DNA of 64,000 nt, taken from Glebionis coronaria. Taxonomy: Eukaryota; Streptophyta; Magnoliopsida; Asterales; Asteraceae. The stretch covers positions 600,007,452-600,071,451 of the forward strand of contig CM046880.1 in the NCBI GenBank assembly GCA_025667525.1. Reading direction: 5' to 3'. A model generated the notes under the pieces. The model was not told the origin of the DNA. It searched no databases and saw only the letters and a program-made list of their open reading frames with translations. Position numbers and translations under genes: made by a program. Below are positions 1 to 11,431 of this stretch, piece by piece (position 1 is the first letter of the stretch; every line of letters starts with the position of its first letter).

Positions 1-72
1 CAGAATTAAACACTTTTTTGCTAAAATCATATTAATTTAATTAACAAATTTTTATACAAATTGTATTCTCTC

Positions 73-950
73 GAAACCAAGATTGTGTTTCTTTGAGAAA
101 TCAGTTTTCACGTAAAACAGAATTTTAATTAACAGATTTGGTGTTACAGATCTATAAACGATTTAAAAAAAAAACAGTTTATCGTATCAGTTTGTTTTGA
201 AACCATGATGAGTTTGCGTTCAAACTGATCGTTTAGTTTGTTTATTACATATGTTATAGTTTTAACCTAGATTTACTGAAGCCACAATTGAGTTTCTTTG
301 AATCAGATGTGGTACAAGTTTATATAAACCATGTTGAGTTTATTAGATACCAAATTGTTTTAATAGTTCTTAACTGTATTCCGTTAGAATATTGACAAAT
401 TTACTTGTGGTAACACAATTGTGACCCTAGTGAATCTTGTAAATGTAATTGGTGCGCCAGTTACAACATGATTGGAATCATGGTGAATTTAGATTCATTG
501 AAACCAAGTGGAGTTTCTTTGACACAAATCTCATAAAAGATAAGTTGTTATTTTATGAGATTATTAGAACGTATTCATTGATCTCATAAAGTGCAAGATC
601 TTATTTTATTAGACTTTTGAAACGTGTTCAATGAAATCAAGAAGAATTTCTTTGAAACAAGATGTTGACAATGATATGAGTTATCATTAAATATCAGGTT
701 ACATACACTATTTTTATTAAATTAGTGGAAGAGTTTGTTTGACTTGTGTAATTCATTGTAAATTGGGCCGAGTCTAATTATAAACCATATATATTCTTGA
801 AACCTTGTTGAGTTTATAAATATACCTATAGAAACCTTGTTGAGTTTATAGATATACCTATAAAAACATTGTTGAGTTTAAAGGCATATCTATTAAAACC
901 TTGTTGAGTTTCTTTAAAAGAATGGATCTACTGAAACCTTGTTGAGTTTC
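73..950 (+). repeat. Dispersed GAAACCTTGTTGAGTTT motif, about 11 copies
   Basis: A 17-18 base motif of the form GAAACC(N)6-7GAGTTTC recurs at about 73, 199, 283, 331, 503, 632, 796, 833, 868, 897 and 935. The last five copies are close together, 30-40 bases apart, and nearly identical; the earlier ones are more diverged and 50-170 bases apart. The outer bases (GAAAC / GTTTC) are complementary, so each copy could form a short hairpin. It lies in the leader of the decayed copia element. Function unknown. Confidence 0.75.
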
Positions 951-2100
951 GTTGTAGAAATTGATCATATGAAATTGATCTATTAAGATCTTCGTGATGA
1001 AGATTGATAACATATGTGGTTTTGTTAGAAAGATTATGTCATATGAGACATTCTTTAATTGTTTAGTCGAAAGACTTTCTTTAAAGTGGTTTTGTGTAAC
1101 GGATTGGACAAAACATTAGTGGTTTGAAACAAAATTCTATTTAATTCGTTTTGGATAAGAAACACTATGTGATTTAGAACGTTGTTAATAGTAACAAAAA
1201 TTAGTTTCAAACTAATTATGAGACATCGGATTAACAAATTATTTGGAATGTCACGAGTGACATCTAAAGGATCTGCTCCCTTACTTGTAAAATGGGAGAC
1301 CGATACTCGATATATGTGTACGGTAGATGCTTTAAAGCATTCAGAAACCTTTGGTGCCGTAACTATGTGTTAAATGGCTAGAATGACATGAAAACTGAGG
1401 TCATGAGTGAATCCAACCATAGATAATTGTGCATCAGCACTTCTGTATCATGTCATGTATATGGTGATAAGAGTCTGATTAACTCTTATATTGCAGTTGA
1501 GAATGGAGAGAACGAGTTTCGGCAACTCTCCAACTGCTAATATCAAGGAAAAAGATGTGATTTACATCTGGAAAAGAAACTAAGTTAACTAACGTTATGT
1601 GTGCCGGAGATTCGTAGGAATCTTATGTCCGGATGGTTGCTTAATGAAATTTGGCTTTCATATGTGTTTGAATCAAATAAAAATCAATTTAACGAATAAC
1701 ATAAATTTAGTGCATACGGGTTATGCCTTTAAAATGGTTAAGTTGATTATATTTTATAATGGTCATTTTTAAATGTATGTTATGACTTACTTTGACATGT
1801 TTTAAATTTTTACACAACATGTTGTCCAATTAAATCAAATTGGATACCCATTTTTGTATTGACACGGATTACAAAATCAAAACTTAGGTTAAAACCAAAT
1901 TGATAAGTCTTTTCTCTTGGTTGAACAGAAATAACCAAAAACCTTGATATGATTCACATGGTTTTATGTGATTTAGAATTGATACCTACTAAGGTATAGA
2001 GTATCGTGTACTTCACCATATTGGCTAAATGCGGTACAAAATATTGCTATTTACACTTACTTGAGAGTAAGGATATAGACAAGCTTGATCTATATACATA
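951..2100 (+). other. Decayed copia internal DNA without readable domains
   Basis: This stretch lies between the repeat-rich leader and the first recognisable integrase remnant. By position it should have encoded gag and protease, but stops occur in all frames and I could not identify a zinc knuckle or a DSG protease motif. It is AT-rich and otherwise featureless. Confidence 0.4.
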
Positions 2101-2347
2101 AGTTGAGAACCAACTTATTATCGATAATAAGGTGATTCAAATTGGAGGTGAATATGTGTCTCTATTTCTAAATTTTTATGCTAAACTTAGAATAAGACAC
2201 AAATTCATTGCTCTTGATATAGAAAAGAATCATGCCTTAGAAGAAATGGTTAATGCCATGTTCTTAAGTCCAGGTTTAAGCCATGGCATGTGGGGGAAAG
2301 CGATTATATCGATTGCTTATCCTTTAGATAAGATACCTTGTAAATAA
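2101..2347 (+). pseudogene. Copia integrase remnant
   Basis: The frame ending at 2347 reads GGEYVS followed about 15 residues later by RHKF and then EEMVNAMFLSPGL and MWGKAI. This matches the part of copia integrases running from the second catalytic Asp region (R-x-D-x-GGEY) through the ER-KNRTL-EM-R-ML segment to the W-EA motif. The catalytic Asp and Glu are no longer readable. It sits upstream of RT remnants, in copia order. It is a broken relic; the function is known only from the family. Confidence 0.65.
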
Positions 2348-2880
2348 AATAAGATACTTCATACGAACAATGGGTGAGAAGAAAACTATCTTATAAGTAC
2401 TTACAAATGTGGGGGGTATCTAGCTAAGATATCCGTATGAAATTCATTGTTCGAAAGATTGGACGTAAACCCATGGATTGTATGTTCACATGATTTGTTA
2501 TGAATAGCAGTGCTTATCGTTTCATTGTACATGGATCGCAATAGACATAGTAATGGAATTAAGGAATGATTCATTCTTCGGAAATATATTCCTTGTTTAT
2601 GAAGGAAATTGAAAGATCATCTAGAATAGATGACGAGGTTGTCCAAGGTCAGAGACAAAGAGATGATATTGATCTCTTAGAAGAGAGACAAGATTGACCC
2701 AAGAAGAGGTTTAACCTATAAGAAACAAAATGGCATGAACCAAGAGATTGGTTAGATTCGGTTTTTGTTTCTTTTATGGTAAAAAAAAATTGGAAAAATG
2801 AGTCTACTTCTTGCTGAGAAGCAGTAAATTCTTTGAAAGGGTATCAATAGAAATAAGCCATTAAAAGTGAAACAGATTCT
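2348..2880 (+). other. Decayed linker between integrase and RT remnants
   Basis: By position this is the variable region between integrase and reverse transcriptase of the decayed copia element. No motif could be identified and all frames are closed. Confidence 0.4.
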
Positions 2881-4290
2881 ATTTTACGGAAGTAAAATTA
2901 GAAGCTCGTGGATGTACCTTAAGTTGTAAACCACTAGGCTATAAATGGATCTTCAAAAAGCAGATAAAATTCGATGTCACCATTGACATGTGCAAAGAAA
3001 GATTGGTAATCAAAGAATTTAAAAAACGAGAAGGTCTATCTTCCTTTGATGCTTATTCGCATGTTACACCAATAACCTCAATTATGATGGTACTTTATTA
3101 CCGCATTAAGAAATTTTGGAAGTTTCTTATGTGGATGTGAAAACGATATTTCTAAACAGGGATTTAGAAAAAGGAATTATACATGAACCAGCCTGAGGGT
3201 TTCATAGTTCCTATGCTAGAGAGAAAAGTTTGTAGGCTAATTAAGTCATTATATGGTTTAAGGCAAGCTACCAAACAATGACATCAAACTTTTGACCATA
3301 TCATGTCAGAATGTAGATTCAAAATTGATGTATGTACATGTGATCAATAGTAAATATGTACTCTTGTGTTTATACATGAATATACTTATCACTAGAAGTG
3401 ATAACAAGATGAATAAATCCACTAATGATCTGTTGGAGTCAATATTTGACATGAATTTAATTAGTTGTCAGGTTTGTTGAACCCATATGGATTTGTTTTG
3501 AAGTCAAACATTAAGAAAAACAATATTATTGAGAGGTTCAATGTGGGGGATTCCGGCCTAGCTAGAGTCTAATGACATCTTTTTAAATCTATTTAAAATA
3601 GAGGTAAAATTGTTTCCCATTTTGAATACTCAAAGAATATTGGGTTTCTTATGTGTCTAATGACGTGTGTATGATCTGATTTAGAACTTATAATCAGGCA
3701 AGCAGATATATTAGTAATTCAAGTGGGGACCATTTGAATAAGTATTACTTGAGTACTATGATACTAATAATATTGCATTATGGAAGATATCCTACTACTA
3801 TCAAGTGACAGAGTAATACAAATATGGATTCTTACATATAAGAATATCCACTAGAGGGGATGTATTTATCCTAAGTGGAAAGCTATGTCTTAGAAATCTT
3901 GAAAGTATTTCAAAGAGACAATTATAGCTAAATCTATGATGAAATATGAACTTATTATTTATGATAAATTTATAGAATATGCAGGATAGTTTACGTTAAT
4001 TCGTAAAGGACATACCAAGATGGCGTATACCGGTAACGGCCATGTTTATAAAGTGTGATAGTCAATAGAATTTGACAGAGCTCATATCACAAATGTAAAA
4101 CGGTAAGTCGAGACATATCCATCATAGATTGTGATTGTTGCGACAACTACTCTCAACTAGAGTTATCACGACTGACTACGTAACGTCAAAGGATAACATC
4201 GCGGACCCACTTACGAAATGCTTAAGCAGAGAGTTAGTTAGTGTGTCGTCTAAAGGAATGGGACTAAAGCCCTTGAAACAATGAGTTTCT
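2881..4290 (+). pseudogene. Copia reverse transcriptase and RNase H remnant
   Basis: Translated pieces in shifting frames follow copia RT order: KWIFKKQIK near 2945 (start of RT), ERLVIKEFKKREGL near 3000, DVKTIFLNRDLEKGI near 3133, SLYGLRQATKQ near 3250, and YMNILITRSDN near 3372. The last corresponds to the YVDDILI active-site box with both aspartates lost. The RNase H end reads SKDNIADPLTKC near 4190. At least a dozen stops and several frameshifts separate the pieces, so no enzyme can be made. Confidence 0.75.
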
Positions 4291-4887
4291 ATGAAGGAAA
4301 ACCTAACCCAGTTGACTGGAGATCCCAAGATCTAGGTTCAATAGGACAACCTAATCATAGAAATGTGGGGGAAGTCACGTCAATGTAGGGAAGTTACTTA
4401 ATACAGTAACTTTCCTAGTCCATTCCTAGAACAATGTGACTTATTGAGAGGTTAAACATATGGCTTAAATGATTCAGGATGAAATCATAAAGCATGATTA
4501 TTCAAGATGAAATCATAAAACATATGTTTTTAATGATTCAAGATGAAATCACCTATGTGAGAGAGAAGTAGGGGTCGCTTCGAAGGAAATTGTGGGGGCG
4601 CAATTTCTAAGAGCTCTTGCAGAACCAGGCTAGTGTTCATGACCATAACGAACACGACTATGAGGACTTGACAATGTCAGGGAGAGTCTTGTGTGAGTGT
4701 GTATTGTCGTCTACGTAAACAGAAGCTAAGTTCAAAGACATCGCGTCTACTTAGATTTAGGAGACTAAGTGCATCTCACAAGGGAAGGTTCAAAGGGTCA
4801 CACCTACCTATCCTATGTAAGATTCAACTGTTGGAATTTTATTAAAACTTTTGTGTATTACAACCGATCTCTATTCATGTGGGAGAT
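4291..4887 (+). other. Copia 3' untranslated internal region with polypurine tract
   Basis: Non-coding stretch between the RNase H remnant and the LTR. It ends in a purine-rich tract (GTGGGAGAT, about 4879-4887) directly before the LTR, the usual plus-strand priming position. Short repeats of ATGATTCAAGATGAAATCAT occur near 4470-4550. Confidence 0.6.
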
Positions 4888-5230
4888 TGTTGGAAAATAT
4901 TGTTGGCAAAATAATTTTTGACCAACTTTGGACACAATTATGTATATGTATGTATCATATATATTAGTGATAGTTTATAGGTTCGCGTTCTCCTTGAAGG
5001 GAGCTTCGTAATGAGCCTTTATGTGTCCAAAATGAAGGTGATGTGAATGAGATATCGTGTCTCAAAGTTAGGCATTTGGTACCATGCTTAAAGAGGAAAA
5101 ATAGTTTATTTTTTGTCCCACATCGGTGGGATGAGTAAACTGGAAGGGAGTCTATTGTGTATAAATAGAGGCCTAATTCCATAGTTTTTTCACACATCAA
5201 ATCAATAAGTATTATTATTGATTTCCAACA
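4888..5230 (+). repeat. 3' LTR of decayed copia element
   Basis: The segment begins TGTTGGAAA and ends TTTCCAACA, a perfect 9-bp terminal inverted repeat with the TG...CA ends of LTRs. It is preceded by a polypurine tract and contains a TATA-like box near 5160. At 343 bp it is short, as in many copia elements. The upstream LTR lies outside the window, so length and target duplication cannot be confirmed. Confidence 0.7.
5160..5168 (+). promoter_or_regulatory. TATA box in copia LTR
   Basis: TATAAATAG, about 70 bases before the LTR end. The position fits an LTR promoter. Confidence 0.5.
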
Positions 5231-5580
5231 TATGGAGTACGCATCTGTAAAGGTGAAATTCCGGGTAGTTTTGTTAAGTCCGACAGTACAACTTACTGTT
5301 TCGGCTGTTGTACCCTGGGAAACAGACGACGAATCTGTTTTAAGGGAAGCGTGTCAAACACGTGCCTCGACTCTTTAGTTCTAAGCATGTCTTACGCATG
5401 CCTCGACTTGCTGGTGATTTAGTAAGTCTTTTTATTATTTTATTGTTTTATTTAATTATCGTTTATAATTATGTCTATATTTATTTTCTGTTATTTATAT
5501 TTTGTTATTTGTTTTATGTTAATTTAATTAATTTTATTTATTTGATTTATAAATAAAAGTGTTATAGTTTCCCTACAGAA
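5231..5580. other. Unassigned DNA downstream of the copia LTR
   Basis: A GC-richer 190-base part (paired near-repeats TGCCTCGACTCTT / TGCCTCGACTTGC near 5364 and 5400) is followed by a 140-base AT-rich run ending in a pyrimidine-rich TTTCCCTACAG at about 5577, which looks like an intron acceptor. The first part could be a longer LTR extension or a solo fragment of another retroelement. Confidence 0.3.
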
Positions 5581-5958
5581 AGAAGGTTCGCACCAAGAAT
5601 GATCAGCAGTAATATTTATCTACAATTCTTAACATGTTCAGCAGGAATATATAGGAGCCTTTCCCACTCAAAACATACGAAAAGAAGAATATTTCCATAT
5701 TTTTATGCGATAAACACACATTCTCAAACATTTTTTAAACCTGATGCACATGTAACTAAAGTAAAAGGTGTTGGAAAGCCTGAATATAGTGAACATATTC
5801 GTATTAAAAGATGTAAAAGAAGATAAGGATAAATTCAGACAAGTGATCAGCGAATTAGTTGTAAAATTTGGAATTCCAGTCCAAACACGGGGGATTCCAC
5901 ATCCTTATGGAAGAATACACTCCAAATGATGTGTCACACAAGTTGCAATCAAGATGTT
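5581..5958 (+). other. Possible host exon fragment cut by the SIRE element
   Basis: After a plausible acceptor (CCCTACAG) the plus strand has a 75-codon open stretch (5599-5826). A second open frame, starting within 5880-5958, continues in frame across the SIRE insertion when one ATGTT copy is removed (reads LQSRC then LFVFGTYEQKY at 15150). No family was recognised. It lies upstream of the ribosomal protein S9 relic and might be its 5' part or a different gene. Confidence 0.3.
5954..5958. repeat. Target site duplication ATGTT (left)
   Basis: ATGTT immediately precedes the TG of the SIRE 5' LTR and is repeated at 15145-15149 directly after the CA of the 3' LTR. This fixes both element ends to the base. 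Confidence 0.92.
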
Positions 5959-6360
5959 TGTTAATGCAATAATGACTAAAAACATTATTTGCATTTTTCG
6001 GTCTCGCTTAGTTTTGATTACGATAATATGTAAAAACAAGCATTTACGAAAACAACGAAAAACGAATTCTTGAGTTCAAGTATTTTTCATTTTACCCATT
6101 TTCACTTAAGGTATGGATAAACAAGTACTAACCTTAATCAAGTGATCAAGTGATTTAATCTTTTCTTAAAACTCACTTTTTATTAAATGTGACAAGTTTT
6201 TATTAAACTTTATTTTTAAGAAAATGTTTTATTAAATTAATTATTTGAAATTTGAAAATGGAATATTCCTATTTGGTTAAGAATATCCTTTCAGGATATT
6301 TTTTTATACCCAGATAAGACCTCCACCACTAAAGGACAAAAAGGAGCGGAGTCTAGTCCA

Positions 6361-6428
6361 GCGGTACCTTAGCGCCTAGGCGGTACCTTATCGATAAGGT
6401 ACCACGGGCTAAGATAAGGTACCGCGGG
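6361..6428. repeat. GGTACC palindrome cluster in SIRE LTR
   Basis: Three to four GCGGTACC/GGTACCGC units, two of them arranged head to head as GCGGTACCTTAT plus its reverse complement. The cluster ends about 25 bases upstream of the TATA box. The same motif recurs in the 3' LTR and at two internal sites. Confidence 0.8.
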
Positions 6429-6454
6429 CAGATATAGCCGTTGGCTCCTTTGTC

Positions 6455-6464
6455 CTATAAATAG
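6455..6464 (+). promoter_or_regulatory. TATA box of SIRE 5' LTR
   Basis: CTATAAATAG in the LTR, with a matching copy at 14366-14375 in the 3' LTR. Transcription would start about 30 bases downstream. Confidence 0.65.
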
Positions 6465-7227
6465 TGGACCATTCTCAGCTTTTCACCTCACATCTTTTGC
6501 ACATTTATTTTCCAGATTCAAACCCCTTCTTTAATCACTCAAATCTTTGATCATTTGTTTGATTATTACTTGTTTAAGAAGTGAATCTTGTTCTTCCATC
6601 CCTTCCTCTCCAAGTGCAAAGAGAAGAACACTATCCTAGTGAAGTATTGAGTCCACCACCAAAGATCCATTGAAGATCTAATTTTATACACTTGTAGTTG
6701 TGAAGATCCAAGTAGTTGTGTCTATTTGGAAGTTGTGTATGTACTAAGTATAGTTGTGTAGATTGGTCCTAGCTACGATTAGGGCTCGACTTTTAGCTTA
6801 GAGTCGGAAATCGGTTAAGCGACGTGTACGGTTTTCTCCACCATAAGGAGCTTGTTGTGTAGTGAACTCTCGAGTAAGGAGTACTCGAGGAGTGGAGTAG
6901 GAACGAGGAGTGAGCTTCGTTGCCGAACCACTATAAATCCTTGGTGTTCGGTTTGATCTTTCTTTACCCTTAACTCTTTACATTCTTTATTCTTTATGCA
7001 TATACTTGTGTTAGTACTAGATTAGTTACACTATCATTCTTTATTCTTTGTGGATATATTTTTGTTAGTATTAGTTTAGTTACACTATCATTGCTCATAT
7101 TGTGCATAAGAAGATTTCACATATTTCCTCAAGCCTAAGTTTTTGAAAAAGGATTTTTGGAAACCACATTTTAACAAGTAAATATAAGAAACTATTCAAC
7201 CCCCCCCCCCCTTCTAGTTTCTACAAT

Positions 7228-7239
7228 TGGTATCAGAGC
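7228..7239 (+). other. Primer binding site of SIRE element
   Basis: TGGTATCAGAGC starts two bases after the 5' LTR. It is complementary to the 3' end of initiator methionine tRNA and typical of copia elements. Confidence 0.9.
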
Positions 7240-7280
7240 GGGTTGCTCAAGAATTTTTAAAGTATATTGTATTTTAAAAC

Positions 7281-8756
7281 TTGAATCGATCTATGGATTC
7301 CAACAAGTACCTAGAAGGGCAATCTATGCAAAGACCACCACTTTTTGAAACCGATAGTTTTATTTATTGGAAAAATAGATTTGAAACTTATGTGAAATCA
7401 AAAGATTTAGATCTTTGGCATGTTATTACCAATGGTGATTTTTTACCCTTTCAATTTAATGAAGTTTCTAAAACAAAAGAATTGGTCACTTTTGACAAAG
7501 CTAATGACGATACTAAAAAGAAACTTTCAAAAAATAATGAGGCTAAAATGGTGATTTATAATGCTTTGCCTAAGAAAGAGTATGAAAGAATTTTTATGTG
7601 TGAAACCGCTAAAGATATTTGGAACACTCTTTTAGTAACCCACCAAGGTAATAGCCAAGTCAAAGAAAGCAAAATCGATCTTCTTGTCCAACAATATGAA
7701 CAATTTGTCATCTTAGAAGATGAAACTATTGATAGTGCATTTGCTAGGTTTAACACCATTATTACTAGTCTAAAAGCACTTGATGAAGGTTTTTTTAGCA
7801 AGAACAATGTTAGGAAGTTTCTAAGGGCCTTACATCCAAAGTGGAGAGCAAAAGTCACGGCGATTGAAGAGTCGAAAGATCTCTCAACTTTATCACTCGA
7901 TGAACTCATAGGAAACTTGAAGGTTCATGAGATGATAATTTTGAAGGACTCGGAATTAGTGAAAACCAAGAGTGAAAGGAAATCTCTTGCACTTAAAGCC
8001 AAGAAGGCACAAAGTGACCATGATAGTTCCTCGGAAAGCGATGACGAGGAGTATGCATTGGCGGTGAGAGATTTCAAGAAGTTCTTCAAGAGACGAGGTC
8101 AACACGTTAGGCAACCCAACTATGACAAGAAACCATTGTCAAAGAATCGGTTTGTCAAGAACGAAAAAGGTGATAGGAATTGCTTTAGATCTGGTGATCC
8201 AAATCACTTCATTGGTGATTGTCCAAAGCCCGCTCGTTATAAGAACCACACGACATTCGTTAGTGGCGCTTGGAGCGATAGCGGTGAAGATGATGATGAC
8301 AACCCCAAAGAGGAGAAATGTCTTATGGCTCACACTTCTAAAGAGGTACATTCCAAAACCGAATATTATAGCAATGATAGTTCCACTTTAGATGATATTG
8401 AATTTGAAGGCAAATATGATAGCTTACACAAACTTAGTCTTAAATTCATAGAAAAGAATAAAACCTTAAAATCAACCAAAACTAAGCTTGAAAATGAGAT
8501 CAATGAACTTAGGGAGAAATTGGCTAAACTTGAGAAAAACAAAGAGGTTGATTTAGGTTGCTTAAGTTGTGAGAAACTTAGATTAGAGAATGAAGATCTC
8601 AAGAGCACCTCCATTAAATTGGAAAAGTTCATGAAAGGTACTAGTGCTCTTGATGATATGTTAAACAAACAAGTTCATTCTAAGGAAAGACTTGGTCTAG
8701 GTTTTAACTCAAATGAAGCCTCAACTAGTGAACCAAAACAAGTCAGGTTTTCATAA
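7281..8756 (+). CDS. gag: SIRE gag polyprotein
   Basis: A 491-codon open frame. Residues about 15-200 match the copia gag fold ([14 protein letters not shown] near the start, then the AKDIWNTL and KVKESKI-like segments). A knuckle region follows near residue 295 ([15 protein letters not shown]). After it come an acidic stretch and a long Lys/Glu-rich coiled coil (about 370-455). The knuckle has Ser where the second Cys of CX2CX4HX4C is expected, so zinc binding is probably damaged. The frame ends in TAA; the same frame stays open beyond it to 9332, so this stop separates gag from pol. It would form the virus-like particle in the cytoplasm. Confidence 0.88.
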   Translation: MNRSMDSNKYLEGQSMQRPPLFETDSFIYWKNRFETYVKSKDLDLWHVITNGDFLPFQFNEVSKTKELVTFDKANDDTKKKLSKNNEAKMVIYNALPKKEYERIFMCETAKDIWNTLLVTHQGNSQVKESKIDLLVQQYEQFVILEDETIDSAFARFNTIITSLKALDEGFFSKNNVRKFLRALHPKWRAKVTAIEESKDLSTLSLDELIGNLKVHEMIILKDSELVKTKSERKSLALKAKKAQSDHDSSSESDDEEYALAVRDFKKFFKRRGQHVRQPNYDKKPLSKNRFVKNEKGDRNCFRSGDPNHFIGDCPKPARYKNHTTFVSGAWSDSGEDDDDNPKEEKCLMAHTSKEVHSKTEYYSNDSSTLDDIEFEGKYDSLHKLSLKFIEKNKTLKSTKTKLENEINELREKLAKLEKNKEVDLGCLSCEKLRLENEDLKSTSIKLEKFMKGTSALDDMLNKQVHSKERLGLGFNSNEASTSEPKQVRFS

Positions 8757-9332
8757 AAAACGCCCACTGGACGCGGTTCCAAACTGTATGGTGCGGTTCC
8801 TTGTCAATATGGAACCGCCGCCATAGATAAGGTACCGCGGCCAGAAGATGAATTTTGTGAAAATCCTGAACTTTCTGAACAATCTAAGTTAGATGAAAAA
8901 CTAAAGCATCTTACTGTTAATAAGGTACAATTACCCATACTTGACGACAATGCTATTGGTAAGTTCTACAAGCCATTAAGTAAACCTCTCATGGGAAATA
9001 GATATTTATCTAGACTATCCTCTACTCCACCTAGAGTACGAAATGAGTCTAAGCCTAGAAGTAGAATGACAACGCCTAGAAGAGATAATCAAAACAACTC
9101 ACGACCTAGAAGTAAAACTCCAACACCTAGAAGGAATAATAATAACTCAAAACCTAGATCAAACACACCTAGGAGAAGTAATGAACAACAAAATGGTTAC
9201 ATGAATTACTACCCTCCTCCATTTTGTTCTCCATGGGGAATCCCCTCCTCATTCATGCATCCCAACCAAATGCAAGGGATGTTTGGAACTAACAATTTTG
9301 GACCCATGAGATATTGGGGACCAAATGTTTGA
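8757..9332 (+). pseudogene. SIRE gag-pol linker with translated palindrome repeats
   Basis: The frame continues from gag after the TAA at 8754-8756 and is open to 9332. Its first part (8773-8843) contains the GCGGTTCC/GGTACCGC repeats seen in the LTRs, here read as protein. The second part (from about 9030) is rich in Arg, Ser, Pro and Asn with repeated RSKTPTPRR-like units, a low-complexity basic linker. It stops at 9330, just before protease, which lies in another frame. Whether it is translated by readthrough cannot be told. Confidence 0.6.
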
Positions 9333-9341
9333 TCTTGTGTG

Positions 9342-10027
9342 TTGTTACCTAGATATGCTTGGGAATTGATTTGGAGCCCGATGAGTGGATTAAGGATAGT
9401 GGATGTTCTAAACACATGACGGGTAATCGAAGTTTGTTCTCGCATTACAAAGCATATGATGGAGGTAACGTCACATTCGCTAGTAGTCTACGTGGTAATA
9501 TCATTGGCAAAGGTATGGTTTCTCTTGACTCCATGACCATTGAAAATGTCGAGCACGTAGATAACTTAGGTTTTAACCTTTTAAGTATAGGTCAAATTTG
9601 TGATAATAAGTGTAAGGTCATCTTTTCGGAACATGACAGTGAAATCGTAAAAGATGGAAAAGTCATTGGAAAAGGTGTTAGAAAGCATGGGCTTTATGTC
9701 ATGAAGGTTAATAAGAAGTCAAAAGACAACATATGTCTTGCGACTATAGATGATAGTTCTACTCTTTGGCATAGGAGATTAGGTCACACTAATATGCGTT
9801 TAATTCAATCTTTAGTCTCTAAGGAGTTGGTAAGACACCTCCCCAAGATTAAGTTTGATAGTCACTTTTGTGATGCTTGCAAAGTTGGAAAGCAAGTTCA
9901 CTCAAGTCACAAAGCCAAGAATTTGGTTTCGACCTCTCGGTGCTTAGAGCTCCTACATATGGATCTCTTTGGACCTTCCGCCATACGGAGTTATGGAGGT
10001 AACCTTTATACCACTAGTTATAGTTGA
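9342..10027 (+). pseudogene. pol: SIRE protease and integrase N-terminal part
   Basis: The frame from 9359 reads EWIKDSGCSKHMTG, the DSG active site of the copia aspartic protease, about 10 residues in. Near residues 137-185 is the integrase HHCC zinc-binding region (LWHRRLGHTN...FCDACKVGKQ). It ends with LLHMDLFGP, which carries the first integrase catalytic Asp. The frame closes at 10025; the next part of integrase is in a different frame, so a frameshift breaks the protein here. It is also out of frame with the linker upstream. Confidence 0.85.
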
Positions 10028-10376
10028 TGACTATTCTAGATTCACTTGGAATAGATTTTTGGCATCTAAGAATGAAGCTTTCAATCACTTCAAAATCTTT
10101 AGTCGAAGAATTCAAAATCAACTAGGATGTTCAATTGTTTCTATTAGGACGGATCATGGTAGGGAATTTGATAATGAAGTGCAATTTGGTGCCTTTTGTG
10201 AAGCTCATGGTATTACCCATAACTTCTTGGCTCCTCGCACTCCACAATCAAATGGGGTAGTTGAAAGGAAGAATAGGACTCTCCAAGAGATGAGTAGGAC
10301 GATGTTAAACGAGCAATCTTTGCCTCAAAAGTTTTGGTGCAATGCCGTGGACACATCGACTTATATTCTCAACTGA
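9990..10376 (+). pseudogene. pol: SIRE integrase core
   Basis: In the frame ending at 10376 the copia integrase core is readable: VDDYSRFTW, then IRTDHGREFDN with the second catalytic Asp, and NGVVERKNRTLQEM with the catalytic Glu, spaced as in active enzymes. It carries the cut-and-join activity that inserts the cDNA. The first Asp is in the preceding frame. A frameshift near 10340-10376 separates it from the C-terminal part. Confidence 0.85.
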
Positions 10377-10855
10377 ATTCTTATTTGACCTTTCCTAGGA
10401 AAGACCCCCATGAGATTCTTAAAGGTAAGAAACCCTCATTAGAATACTTTAGGGTGTTTAGAAGCAAGTGCTTTATCCTCAACACCAAAGACTACCTTAC
10501 CAAGTTTGACCCAAAGTCTTACGAAGGTATCCTTTTAGGTTATTCCCAAACTAGTAAAGCCTGCATAGTCCTAAATAGAACCACGGGGGTTATTGAAGAA
10601 TCACTCAACGTAACCTTTGATGAAACCCCTCCTTCACCCAAGACACCACCATTGGTTGATGATAACTTGGATGAATTAGAAGTAGTTTAAGCCAAAGAGG
10701 TTAGAAAAATAGGAGTTGAAGACCTTATTGTTGAAAAGGAAGTAAACATTAAGGAGTCTAGGGATCATACTCTCAATAATGTCATTGGTGACTTAAATCA
10801 AAGGACCCTAAGATCTCAAGTCCAAAACCAAAGCAACTTCTTTTGTTTTGTCTCC
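10334..10855 (+). pseudogene. pol: SIRE integrase C-terminal part and linker to RT
   Basis: The frame 10334-10690 reads the end of integrase (GKKPSLEYFRVFRSKCFILN, KFDPKSYEGILLGYS), the usual copia G-KP--EY-R-FG--C-- segment. It closes with TAA at 10688-10690. The same frame reopens and runs into RT at 10856. The 10691-10855 part is the variable, charged linker. Confidence 0.75.
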
Positions 10856-11431
10856 TTGATTGAACCAAAGAATGTTAAAGAAGCTTTGACGGATGAGAGT
10901 TGGGTCATTGCGATGCAAGAAGAATTGAATCAATTCGTTGCCAATGATGTTTGGGAACTTGTTCCTCCACCTAGAAGTTCTACCATTATAGGAACCAAAT
11001 GGGTATTTAGGAATAAGCTAGATGAGAATGGTGTTGTGTCTCGTAACAAGGCTAGACTTGTAGCTCAAGGCTATAATCAACAAGAAGGGATTGATTATGA
11101 CGAGACATATGCACCGGTAGCTAGATTAGAATCTATTAGAATCCTTTTAGCCTACGCTTGTACCTTAGATTTTAAGCTTCAACAAATGGATGTAAAGAGT
11201 GCATTTCTTAACGGTTTGATCAATGAGGAGGTATATGTGGCTCAACCTCCCGGCTTCATTTATTTTGAGAAACCGGACCATGTTTACAAGCTTAAGAAAG
11301 CACTTTATGGACTCAAACAAGCACCCAAAGCTTGGTATGATAGACTTAAAGCATTTCTTGTTAAACATGAGAATACCATGGGAATGGTAGACAAACACTC
11401 TTTACAAAGAAGAAAGGTCCTCACCTCATAA
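10856..11431 (+). pseudogene. pol: SIRE reverse transcriptase, N-terminal half
   Basis: A 191-codon frame with clear copia RT blocks: ELNQFVANDVWELVPPP, IIGTKWVFRNKLDENG, ARLVAQGYNQQEGIDYDETYAPVARLES, QQMDVKSAFLNG (first catalytic Asp of RT) and KKALYGLKQAPKAWYDRL. The frame is lost near 11370-11400, shortly before the YVDD box, which is read in another frame at about 11443. One small indel therefore disables RT. Confidence 0.88.

Larger units (their letters stand above)
1..5230 (+). mobile_element. Decayed Ty1/copia retrotransposon, 3' part
   Basis: The interval reads on the plus strand as a copia element whose 5' end lies before the window. In order it shows a non-coding leader with a recurring motif, integrase remnants near 2130-2350, reverse transcriptase remnants near 2890-3400, an RNase H tail near 4100-4290 (reads SKDNIADPLTK), a polypurine tract and a 343-bp LTR. 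Every domain is broken by stops and frameshifts, so this is the oldest-looking element here. Copia order (integrase before RT) is clear; the lineage is not. Confidence 0.8.
5959..7225 (+). repeat. 5' LTR of SIRE element
   Basis: Begins TGTTAATGC, ends TTTCTACA; 1267 bp. It holds a cluster of GGTACC-centred palindromes (6361-6428), a TATA box at 6455-6464 and a poly-C run just before the end. Compared with the 3' copy it has one fewer AAGTGATC repeat near 6140 and lacks a 12-base insertion near 6695. Confidence 0.92.

Noticed and set aside
7200..7215. Poly-C run as a G-quadruplex or assembly artefact
   Set aside because: The run is present in both SIRE LTRs with small length differences, as expected for a slippage-prone homopolymer at the LTR end.
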